This document shows positions 50,299-57,216 of a stretch of DNA of 64,000 bases, piece after piece. Both the position numbers and the translations under genes were made by a program. The notes beneath the pieces were generated by a model. The model searched no databases. It was not told the DNA's origin and was given only the letters and a program-made list of their open reading frames with translations. Location of the stretch: assembly GCA_018268675.1 (NCBI GenBank), contig JAFDWB010000005.1, positions 62,001 to 126,000 of the forward strand, written 5' to 3'. This stretch comes from Actinomycetota bacterium. Its GTDB lineage: Bacteria; Actinomycetota; Thermoleophilia; Solirubrobacterales; 70-9. Positions within the stretch are counted from its first letter, which is position 1; every line of letters starts with the position of its first letter.

Positions 50299-50903
50299 TC
50301 GCGGCCCTGCGCAACCCGTTGGGCCGGCGAGGCCATCCCCGCCCGGAGCTGCTCTCTCGCCATATCGACGGCGAGCTCGAACCTCGCGAGCGCCTGGCGC
50401 TCGAGGCGCACCTCCGCGACTGCCCGCGCTGCCGCGAGCTGCTGGCGTCGCTCTCCGAGACCGTCTCGGAGCTGGGCTCGCTGAGGCGCACCGAGGAGCA
50501 GCCGGACCTGGCCGACTCGATAATCGCGGCGCTCCGGGCGGAGTCCCCGCCGAGCGCCGGCGCGCGGCGGCCGTCGTCGCAGGGCTCGCGCCCCGCGCTC
50601 CTGACGGTGGTGAGGGGCGACGGTCCCCCGCCGACCGTCGAGCCTGCGGCCGCCGGGCGGGCGGCGTGGCTCCGCACGGCGCTGAGGGACTGCGTGCGCC
50701 TCGCCCAGCTGCGCTTCACGGTGCCGCTGGCGATTCTCCTCGGGGTCGCGCTCAGCCTGATCAACCAGGGAGGGATGATCTTCGACGAAGGCCTCACGCT
50801 AACCACCTGCGCGATGTGCGCGCCCAACTTCATCGCCCCGTTCATCGCCCTCAACGTCGGCGCGGCGCTGGCGATCGGAGCGAGAAAGCGGAGAGGATTC
50901 TGA
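50295..50903 (+). CDS. Membrane anti-sigma factor
   Basis: A 202-residue anti-sigma with a zf-HC2 start (LLSRHIDGELEPRERLALEAHLRDCPRCRELLASL; H-x3-C-x2-C), a disordered middle, and one or two C-terminal spans (FTVPLAILLGVALSLINQGG and NFIAPFIALNVGAALAIGA) separated by CAMCAP. The external or intramembrane CxxC could sense oxidation, unlike the soluble anti-sigma at 45252. GTG start at 50295 overlaps the sigma stop. Confidence 0.84.
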   Translation: MIAALRNPLGRRGHPRPELLSRHIDGELEPRERLALEAHLRDCPRCRELLASLSETVSELGSLRRTEEQPDLADSIIAALRAESPPSAGARRPSSQGSRPALLTVVRGDGPPPTVEPAAAGRAAWLRTALRDCVRLAQLRFTVPLAILLGVALSLINQGGMIFDEGLTLTTCAMCAPNFIAPFIALNVGAALAIGARKRRGF

Positions 50904-51763
50904 GCGAGAGCCGGACCGTCAGCGCCCACCGAGCCGCCGGGCGTAGCTTCGATGCGGGCGGCGTGCGGAGCTTCGTGCGCGAGGCGGGCGAGGGCGAGCC
51001 GGTGCTCTGTATGCACGGCGTGCCGGCCTCGTGCTTCCTCTACCGGAAGGTGATCGGCGAGCTGGCCGCCCGGGGGATGCGCGGGGTCGCCTTCGATCTC
51101 CCCGGGCTCGGACTCGCCGGGCGACCTGCCGAATACGACTACACCTGGAGCGGCCTCGGACGGTTCTCGGTCGCCGCCGTCGACGCGCTCGGGCTCGACC
51201 GCTTCCATCTCGTCGTCCACGATATCGGCGGCCCGGTCGGCTTCGAGCTCGCCGCCGCCGCGCCCGGGCGGGTCGCGTCGCTGACGGTGCTGAACACGAT
51301 CGTCGAGGTCGACACGTTCAGACGCCCCTGGTCGATGGAGCCCTTCGCCCGCCGCGGCCTCGGCGAGCTCTACCTCCGCACGCTCTCCAAGCCGGCGTTC
51401 AGGGCGGTGATGCGCCTGCAGGGCATCGCCGACATGCGGGCGGTCAGGCGCGAGGAGCTCGACGCCTACCTCGAGCTGTTGAAACGGGAGGATGGCGGTC
51501 GCGCCTTCCTGCGGATCATGCGCGGCTTCGAGCGCACCGGGCAGAAGCGGGTCCTCTACGAATCGGCCCTGCGCGATGTGCCATACCCGGTGCAGATCGT
51601 CTGGGGCGAGCGCGACCCGGCGCTGAAGCTCGCCGTCCACGGCGAGCAGGCCCGCCGCGCCGCGGGCCTGGAGACCGTCCACCGGCTGCCGGGCAAGCAC
51701 TTCCTCCAGGAGGACCAGGCCCCGGCCATCGCCGAGCTGATCGGTCGCCAGGCCAGGGCGTGA
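50900..51763 (+). CDS. Alpha/beta hydrolase, haloalkane dehalogenase-like
   Basis: A hydrolase of about 287 residues with oxyanion HGVPASCFLYR, nucleophile Asp in VVHDIGGPVGFELA, cap segment and the catalytic His in LPGKHFLQEDQAP. An Asp nucleophile in HDxGG points to haloalkane dehalogenase or epoxide hydrolase activity rather than esterase. The start is uncertain: a CTG at 50900 would overlap the anti-sigma stop as CTGA, while a GTG at 50963 is the first ordinary start. It is the last gene of the sigma B operon, which suggests the stress includes electrophiles. Confidence 0.8.
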   Translation: MSESRTVSAHRAAGRSFDAGGVRSFVREAGEGEPVLCMHGVPASCFLYRKVIGELAARGMRGVAFDLPGLGLAGRPAEYDYTWSGLGRFSVAAVDALGLDRFHLVVHDIGGPVGFELAAAAPGRVASLTVLNTIVEVDTFRRPWSMEPFARRGLGELYLRTLSKPAFRAVMRLQGIADMRAVRREELDAYLELLKREDGGRAFLRIMRGFERTGQKRVLYESALRDVPYPVQIVWGERDPALKLAVHGEQARRAAGLETVHRLPGKHFLQEDQAPAIAELIGRQARA

Positions 51764-51851
51764 TCCAAGGAGCGACGGTCGTGGCTCCGAGATCGACCCT
51801 CGCCCCACCGCCGTCTGGGCTGCGACGCACCGAGACAGCGTCACCGAGCCC

Positions 51852-51880
51852 TGAATCGTTGCCGTCCCGGCGCGGTCTGA
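51852..51880 (+). promoter_or_regulatory. Regulon promoter site 9
   Basis: TGAATCGT, 13 bases, CGGTCTGA. A GTG (51885) is four bases downstream and an ATG with AGGAGA is at 51918. Confidence 0.76.
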
Positions 51881-51917
51881 TCGTGTGAAAGAGCAAGTCG
51901 AGCCGAGGAGACGATGG

Positions 51918-52199
51918 ATGAAGGCGATCTGGAACGGCACGGTCCTCGCCGAGAGCGAGGAGACGATCTATCTCGAGGGCAACCATTACTTCCCGCCCGA
52001 GAGCGTCGACCGCCGCTACCTGAAGCCGAGCGCGATGCGCTCGCTCTGCCCCTGGAAGGGCCTCGCCGGCTACTACACCGTGCAGGTCGGAGGCGAGCGA
52101 AACAGCAACGCGGCCTGGACCTACCGCCACCCCTTCCCGTGGATCCGCAGGATCCGCGACCATGTCGCCTTCTGGGGCGGGGTGGAGATCAGGGACTGA
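51918..52199 (+). CDS. DUF427 domain protein, copy 1
   Basis: A 93-residue DUF427 protein: MKAIWNGTVLAESEETIYLEGNHYFPPESV, SLCPWKGLAGYYTVQVGG, AAWTYRHPFPWIRRIRDHVAFWGGVEI. The family is a small beta-barrel of unknown function frequent in actinobacteria. ATG 51918 has a GAGGAGACG site; the in-frame GTG 51885, next to the -10 part of site 9, would add 11 residues as a leaderless product. A second copy follows the FAD reductase at 57217. Its stop overlaps the convergent stress-protein gene by 11 bp. Confidence 0.85.
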   Translation: MKAIWNGTVLAESEETIYLEGNHYFPPESVDRRYLKPSAMRSLCPWKGLAGYYTVQVGGERNSNAAWTYRHPFPWIRRIRDHVAFWGGVEIRD

Positions 52200-52707
52200 C
52201 CTCGACCGGCGCGCCGTTCCGACCCGGCGCGGCCCGGGCGACGATGACCCTCCAGCGTCCCGATTCGCGCAGACCCTCGGCCACGGTGCGGGAGAAGAGG
52301 CGTCGAATTCGACCGCCCGGTTCCCAGGGCAGCACGATCAGGTCGGCGTCGCTACGCTCGGCCGCCCGACCGAGTGCTTCCGCCGGCCGGCCCACGGCGG
52401 CGACATAGTCGACCGTGGCGCCCGGTCGAACCAACCCGGCGGCCTCCCGCAACTCCTCCGCGGCCAATGACCGCATCTCCCGATTCCAGATCACGGCACT
52501 CTGGCGACAGCGTGCGCAGCCGACGTCCGTCGGCTCTTCCGGCACCACGCTGACGACCGTCAGAGGAACGCCGAGGTCGTGCGCCAGGTCGACGGCGTAG
52601 GACAACGCCGCCCGCCCCCGACTCGAGGATCGATAGCTGACGAGGACGCGCCTCACCCGCTCGGACGTGGCCGGCCGGGACTGGCGATCCTCGGTTGCTA
52701 CGGACAT
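52189..52707 (-). CDS. Universal stress protein with CxxC insert, copy 2
   Basis: A 172-residue UspA-like protein: VRRVLVSYRSSSRGRAALSYAVDLAHDLGVPL, the insert EPTDVGCARCRQSAVIWNRE, SDADLIVLPWEPGGRIRRLF and RWRVIVARAAPG. It is clearly a paralogue of the protein at 46965 with the same C-x2-C position. A GGGTCTAA occurs upstream (52725-52732, minus) without a good -35 partner, so it may be a weak member of the regulon. Confidence 0.83.
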   Translation of the reverse strand: MSVATEDRQSRPATSERVRRVLVSYRSSSRGRAALSYAVDLAHDLGVPLTVVSVVPEEPTDVGCARCRQSAVIWNREMRSLAAEELREAAGLVRPGATVDYVAAVGRPAEALGRAAERSDADLIVLPWEPGGRIRRLFSRTVAEGLRESGRWRVIVARAAPGRNGAPVEVSP

Positions 52708-52742
52708 GGTTCCCACGTCGGAGGTTAGACCCGAGCGCATCT

Positions 52743-53084
52743 TCAAGCGACGTCCTCGAGCCCAGGGCCGAGGCCGAGCGCTTCTTCCAGCTCCACCTTG
52801 CGAAGCGCCCCGGTAACCGTGGCGACGGGTTCACCGCCCCGGTACAGGACCAGATAAGGGATCCCCTGAACGCCCGCGCGGACGGCCAACTCAGGCTCGG
52901 AGTCGACATCGACCCTCCCGACCTTCAGCGCACCGCGGCGCTCATCGGCGATTTCCTCGACGATGGGCCCGACGATGCGGCAGGGCCCACACCAGGGCGC
53001 CCAATAGTCGACCAGGACCGGCACCTCGGAGCCCTCGATCTCCCGTGCGAAGTTGCCCTGATCCAGCGTCATCACCTGGCTCAT
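52743..53084 (-). CDS. trxA: Thioredoxin
   Basis: A 113-residue thioredoxin: LVDYWAPWCGPCRIVGPIVEEIA (CGPC), KVGRVDVDSEPELAVRAGVQGIPYLVLYRGG (cis-Pro) and the usual last helix. It reduces cytoplasmic disulfides and could feed CcdA and the redox-controlled anti-sigma factors. ATG 53084 has AAGGAGG; site 10 lies 32 bases upstream. Confidence 0.92.
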   Translation of the reverse strand: MSQVMTLDQGNFAREIEGSEVPVLVDYWAPWCGPCRIVGPIVEEIADERRGALKVGRVDVDSEPELAVRAGVQGIPYLVLYRGGEPVATVTGALRKVELEEALGLGPGLEDVA

Positions 53085-53115
53085 CTCGAAACCTCCTTCG
53101 GGGATGCGTATCGGA

Positions 53116-53144
53116 TCAGACCCCCGGTGCGCGTCAAGGATTCG
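53116..53144 (-). promoter_or_regulatory. Regulon promoter site 10
   Basis: On the minus strand CGAATCCT, 13 bases, GGGTCTGA, reading into thioredoxin. Confidence 0.74.
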
Positions 53145-53186
53145 CGAAGAGATCGCCGAACGTCGCCAGCCACCGGTGCGGCGCGC

Positions 53187-53215
53187 TGAATCGTTCCTGC
53201 GCTCCGCGGGTCCAA
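53187..53215 (+). promoter_or_regulatory. Regulon promoter site 11
   Basis: TGAATCGT, 13 bases, GGGTCCAA, reading into the lipoprotein-cupredoxin-oxidoreductase operon; divergent from site 10 by 42 bp. Confidence 0.8.
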
Positions 53216-53302
53216 CCCCCAAAGCACCCGATGGCCGGCGCCGTCGCGTTCTCACGCGGCATCGGCCGCCGAGGAGGAAGAACCGATGAGCAGGAGGAGA
53301 CG

Positions 53303-54268
53303 ATGATCGCGAAGCGCTACCTGGTGGTGTCCCTGCTGGGCCTGGTGGGCCTGGCGCTCGTGGCTGCGGGCTGCGGATCCGGCGGCTCCTCGTCGAGCGG
53401 CGAAACCAGCGCCTCGAACTCGAAGCCGGCCCCCGCAGAATCGAGCGAATCGAGCGAGTCCGAAGCCGGGATGAAGGAATCGGAAGCCGGGATGCAGGAA
53501 TCCGGGGGCATGAAGGAATCCGAAGGGGCGATGGCCGAAGGGAAAGAAGGCGGGATGGAAGAAGGCGGGATGATGAGCGTCGACACCGGCGCCAAGCTCA
53601 CGGTCGACTCCCCGAAGCCGAACGAGGTCGTCTACGGCAACGACGTCGCCTTCAAGCTCGGGATCTCGAACTTCGAAGTCAACTGCGACTACGCCGGCAC
53701 GCCGAACCGCAAGGGCGTCGGCCACTACCACGTCGAGCTCGACGGGGCGCTGATCAACATGTTCTGCGCCGAAGAAGGCCAGGTCAGCATGCAGAACGTC
53801 AAGCCCGGCAAGCACACCCTCACCTTCCTCGCCGCCGACGACGAACACGCCGACGACATGAAATCGGCGAAGGAAGTCAGCTTCGACTACCAGCCGACCA
53901 ACCCGCTGCCGCCGATCACCAGCGGGCCGAGCGGCAAACCCTCGATCAAGATCCTCTCGCCGAAGCCGGGTGAAACGGTGAGCGGCGGCTTCGACATCAC
54001 GGTCGAACCGACGAACTTCAAGTTCTCCTGCGCCCTGTACGGCAAGGAAGACGTCCCGGGCTACGGCCACTGGCACATCAACGTCGACTCGACCTCGAAA
54101 GGGATGATGGGGATGGGCACGATGCTGGGGATGAGCTGCCGGCGCACCTTCCACGTCTCGCTGGCGGGGATCGAGCCCGGGCCGCACACCTTCTACGCGA
54201 TCCTCGAGGACGACCAGCACGCGCCGACGCCGGGCGCCCAGGCCTCGGTGCGGGTCAATGTCCGTTAG
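53303..54268 (+). CDS. Two-domain lipoprotein, DUF4399-like
   Basis: A 321-residue lipoprotein (lipobox LVAAGCG) with a Ser/Glu/Met/Gly-rich spacer containing repeats such as KESEAGM and EEGGMM. Two homologous beta domains follow (about 95-200: GVGHYHVELDGALINMF; about 215-321: GYGHWHINVDSTSKGM), each with a His-x-His strand like DUF4399 domains. The paired His and Met-rich spacer suggest copper or another metal. ATG 53303 has AGGAGGAGACG. A six-codon frame (53286) overlaps the start as TGATG. It heads an operon with a cupredoxin and a molybdoenzyme. Confidence 0.75.
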   Translation: MIAKRYLVVSLLGLVGLALVAAGCGSGGSSSSGETSASNSKPAPAESSESSESEAGMKESEAGMQESGGMKESEGAMAEGKEGGMEEGGMMSVDTGAKLTVDSPKPNEVVYGNDVAFKLGISNFEVNCDYAGTPNRKGVGHYHVELDGALINMFCAEEGQVSMQNVKPGKHTLTFLAADDEHADDMKSAKEVSFDYQPTNPLPPITSGPSGKPSIKILSPKPGETVSGGFDITVEPTNFKFSCALYGKEDVPGYGHWHINVDSTSKGMMGMGTMLGMSCRRTFHVSLAGIEPGPHTFYAILEDDQHAPTPGAQASVRVNVR

Positions 54269-54674
54269 GCGCTCCACCCTGGTCGCGGTCGTGATCGGGG
54301 CGCTTGCGCTTGCCACCGCCGTCGCCGGGTGCGGCGGCGGTGGCGGGTCGAGCACCGCCGGCTCCACCACGCCGACTTCCGAAGGCGGCGCGACGAGCCT
54401 CCACATCGCCGCCAACGCAGGCGGCGCGCTCGAATACAACAAGGACGAACTCGAAGCGCCGGCGGGCAAGGTGACGATCACGATGTCGAACCCGTCGAAC
54501 CTCAGCCATAGCGTGGCGATCGAAGGGCCGGGAGTGAACACCGCCGGCGAAGTGGTCGCGCACGGCGGCACCTCGAGCGTCTCGGCCAACCTCAAGCCCG
54601 GCACCTACCACTACTTCTGCACGGTCCCCGGGCACCGCGAGGCGGGCATGGAAGGAACCCTGACGGTGAAGTGA
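54258..54674 (+). CDS. Cupredoxin (plastocyanin-like) lipoprotein
   Basis: A 138-residue lipoprotein (lipobox AVAGCG) with one blue-copper domain: His in LSHSVAIEGPG, then YHYFCTVPGHREAGMEG supplying Cys, His and Met ligands. It should shuttle electrons outside the membrane. It overlaps the upstream lipoprotein gene by 11 bp and the molybdoenzyme start by one base (or as GTGA). Confidence 0.9.
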   Translation: MSVRRSTLVAVVIGALALATAVAGCGGGGGSSTAGSTTPTSEGGATSLHIAANAGGALEYNKDELEAPAGKVTITMSNPSNLSHSVAIEGPGVNTAGEVVAHGGTSSVSANLKPGTYHYFCTVPGHREAGMEGTLTVK

Positions 54675-56164
54675 TGGCCCGGGCGCGGGCGCGGCGGCGC
54701 CAGCTTGGCCTCGAAGGGGCGATCGCCGCCGCGCCCGCGCTGGCGGCGACCTGGGTCGCCCACCTCGGCTCGCCGCGGATCCCCTTCGCCCCGACGGCCC
54801 TCGCCGACCGGCTGATCCGGCTAACCCCCGGAGATGTCGCGACCGCGGCGATCGACCGGCTCCACCATGCCGCCCAGCAGCTCCTCGCCGGCGGCCTCGT
54901 GGTCGCCTTCCTGGCGACCGGGGCGATCGCCGCCGCTGCATGGCGCTCCTCCTGGCGCGCGGCGTTGCTCTTCTCCGCAATGCTCCTCGGCGGCGGCCTC
55001 GCCGACCCGGTCGAACCTTCCCCGCCGCGGGCCTTCTTGGGGGCGGCGATCGGCGGCGCCTTGTACGGCCTGGCGCTGTGGGCGCTGCGGCGCCCGCGCG
55101 AGCCGCCGCGGGTCGACCTCGGGCGCCGCCGGGCGCTGATCGCGATCGGCGCCTCGACGGCGGGCCTCCTCCTCGCCTCCGGTCCGCTCGGCCAGGCGGT
55201 CGGCTGGCTCCTCGGCCGCCCGCGGGGCCTCCGCGCCAGCGGCCTGCCGCGCGCGTCGGGGATTTCGCGCCCGCCGTTCCCCCGGATCGCCGGCCTCGTC
55301 CCCGAGGTGACGCCGGCCGTCGAGCACTACGTCGTCGACATCGACATCAACGACCCCGAGATCGACGGCCCGAGCTGGCGGCTGGAAGTCGGCGGACTGG
55401 TCGAGCGGCCACTGCGGCTGAGCTTCGCCGAGCTCGAGCGCCTCCCGCTGGTCGAGGAGGTCTCGGTCCTGACCTGCATCTCGAACGAAGTCGGCGGCCC
55501 GCTGGTCGGCGATTCCCGCTGGCAGGGCGTACGGCTCGGCGAGCTGCTGGCCAGGGCCGCCGTCCTGCCGAGCGCCCGTACCCTTCTCGTCACCTGCGCC
55601 GACGGCTACAGCGCCGGCATCCCGCTCGCCGCGGCCCTGCATCCGAGCGCCCTGGTCGCGATCGCCCAGGACGGCGAGGCATTGCTGCGCGAGCACGGCT
55701 TCCCCTGCCGGCTCCGGCTGCCAGCGCTCTACGGGATGCTGAACCCGAAGTGGGTCACCTCGATCGAACTTGTCGACCACCCCTACCGCGGCTACTGGGC
55801 CCAGCAGGGCTGGTCGCCGACCGCGGTGGTGCGAACCGAGTCGCGGATCGAAACTCCGCAAAGCGTCCGCCACGGCGAGCAAGCCTGGATCGCCGGCGTC
55901 GCCTGGGCCGGCATCCGCGGAATCCGCGCGGTCGAGGTCTCACTGGACGAAGAACGCAGCTGGCAGCAGACCCGCTTGCACCAGCCGCTCTCGCCCTGGG
56001 CCTGGACCCAGTGGGCCTACCCCTGGCTGCCCGAGCGGCCCGGCCGCCAGACGGTCCTCTGCCGCGCCGTCGACGGCAGCGGGCGTGTGCAGGAACGCCT
56101 ACGCCGCCCGCCGCACCCCTCCGGCGCCTCGGGCTATCACCGCGTCGAGATCGCCGTCGCCTGA
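54674..56164 (+). CDS. Membrane-anchored sulfite-oxidase-like molybdoenzyme
   Basis: A 496-residue protein. Residues about 10-190 hold four to five hydrophobic helices; the rest is an external molybdopterin domain of the sulfite oxidase family (WRLEVGGLVERPLRLSFAEL, LPLVEEVSVLTCISNEVGG with the Mo-ligand Cys, GVRLGELLARA, LPALYGMLNPKWVTSIELVD, PYRGYWAQQGW) and a C-terminal Ig-like dimerisation domain. The adjacent cupredoxin is a natural electron acceptor or donor. Start ATG 54674; GTG 54671 adds one residue. Sulfite, or a methionine-sulfoxide or nitro-type substrate, cannot be told apart from sequence. Confidence 0.84.
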   Translation: MARARARRRQLGLEGAIAAAPALAATWVAHLGSPRIPFAPTALADRLIRLTPGDVATAAIDRLHHAAQQLLAGGLVVAFLATGAIAAAAWRSSWRAALLFSAMLLGGGLADPVEPSPPRAFLGAAIGGALYGLALWALRRPREPPRVDLGRRRALIAIGASTAGLLLASGPLGQAVGWLLGRPRGLRASGLPRASGISRPPFPRIAGLVPEVTPAVEHYVVDIDINDPEIDGPSWRLEVGGLVERPLRLSFAELERLPLVEEVSVLTCISNEVGGPLVGDSRWQGVRLGELLARAAVLPSARTLLVTCADGYSAGIPLAAALHPSALVAIAQDGEALLREHGFPCRLRLPALYGMLNPKWVTSIELVDHPYRGYWAQQGWSPTAVVRTESRIETPQSVRHGEQAWIAGVAWAGIRGIRAVEVSLDEERSWQQTRLHQPLSPWAWTQWAYPWLPERPGRQTVLCRAVDGSGRVQERLRRPPHPSGASGYHRVEIAVA

Positions 56165-56247
56165 TCTGCGAGCCTCGGCGCCGATCCCGACCGAGGGGCG
56201 GGTCCACGCGGGCGCCGGCGGCGCTGCGCCCCGACCTCCCTCAGTGC

Positions 56248-57000
56248 TCAGACCCGGTACTCGGGGTTGACGAAGTCGAAGCGGCAGCCTGCGTCCCAGG
56301 CGGTGCGCTGGTTGCCGTGGGCGGGGATGCCGCCCGCGTCCTTCAGCATCCGCGCCAGGTGGAGCATGTTCCAGGCGGCGAAGGTGGTGTTGCGATTCGT
56401 GAAGTCGTTCTCGGGCCCGCCCGAGCCGGGGTCGAGATAGGACGGCCCCGGCCCCGCCTCGCCGATCCAGCCGGCGTCGGCCTGCGGCGGGATCGCGTAG
56501 CCGAGGTGCTGCAGCGAGTAGAGGACGTTCATCGCGCAGTGCTTGACGCCGTCCTCGTTGCCGGTCACCAGGCAACCGCCGACCCGGCCGTAGTAGGCGT
56601 ACTGCCCGTCCTCGTTCAGGAGATGCGAGTTGCCATAGAGGCGCTCGACGACCCGGGTCGCCACCGAGGACTTCTCGCCGAGCCAGATCGGCGTACCGAG
56701 GACGAGGATGTCGGCGTCGATCACCCGCTCGAAGATCTCCGGCCACTCGTCGCGCTCCCAGCCGTCCTCGGTCATGTCGGGCCAGACGCCGGTGGCGATG
56801 TCGTGGTCGACGGCGCGGATGCAGTCGACCGCGATGCCGTTGCGGCGCATGATCTCCGCCGAGACGTCCATCAGCCCCTGGGTGTTGGAGATCTCGGGGC
56901 TGCGCTTCAGGGTGCAGTTGATGAAGAGCGCCTTCAGGTCGGAGTAGTCGACATCGCTGTGCGTGCACAGCTCGGCCTGCCTCTCGGTCAGCTCGGTCAT
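56248..57000 (-). CDS. Flavodoxin/NADPH-dependent FMN reductase family protein
   Basis: A 250-residue flavoprotein: LKALFINCTLKRSPEISNTQGLMD (phosphate loop), DADILVLGTPIWLGEKSSVATRVVERL (flavin-contacting loop), YYGRVGGCLVTGNEDGVKHCAMNVLYSL. It would reduce quinones, azo or nitro compounds or an iron-sulfur carrier using NAD(P)H. Monocistronic under site 12. Confidence 0.84.
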   Translation of the reverse strand: MTELTERQAELCTHSDVDYSDLKALFINCTLKRSPEISNTQGLMDVSAEIMRRNGIAVDCIRAVDHDIATGVWPDMTEDGWERDEWPEIFERVIDADILVLGTPIWLGEKSSVATRVVERLYGNSHLLNEDGQYAYYGRVGGCLVTGNEDGVKHCAMNVLYSLQHLGYAIPPQADAGWIGEAGPGPSYLDPGSGGPENDFTNRNTTFAAWNMLHLARMLKDAGGIPAHGNQRTAWDAGCRFDFVNPEYRV

Positions 57001-57073
57001 TTCGTCTACCCCCGGATCGTCTGTCTTGCATGCTGTCCCCGGCCCACTGAGGACTCGGCTTTGTCACCGAGCT

Positions 57074-57102
57074 CAGACCTGAGCAGGTGGAAAACGATTC
57101 GG
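57074..57102 (-). promoter_or_regulatory. Regulon promoter site 12
   Basis: On the minus strand CGAATCGT, 13 bases, AGGTCTGA, 74 bases before the flavodoxin-like start. Confidence 0.74.
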
Positions 57103-57137
57103 CTCCCTCGGCCCTTCCGACCGTGCGGCAAGGCCGC

Positions 57138-57166
57138 TGAACCGTTTCGCCGCCGCGCCGATCGAA
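57138..57166 (+). promoter_or_regulatory. Regulon promoter site 13, weak -10
   Basis: TGAACCGT, 13 bases, CGATCGAA. The first half is good but the second departs from GGGTC. It is back to back with site 12 and 50 bases ahead of ATG 57217. Confidence 0.5.
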
Positions 57167-57216
57167 GTCAGTGAGAGCCAATTTGGCCTCGCAACCCGAG
57201 CGAACTGGAGCAGCAG

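Noticed and set aside
52725-52753. GGGTCTAA ahead of universal stress copy 2 as a full regulon site
   Set aside because: At the 13-base distance the upstream half reads ACGTCGCT, too far from TGAATCGT.
54940-57174. Very long plus-strand open frame
   Set aside because: It runs out of frame through the molybdoenzyme and antisense through the flavodoxin gene, is Arg/Pro-rich, and has no domains; long shadow frames are expected at this GC content.
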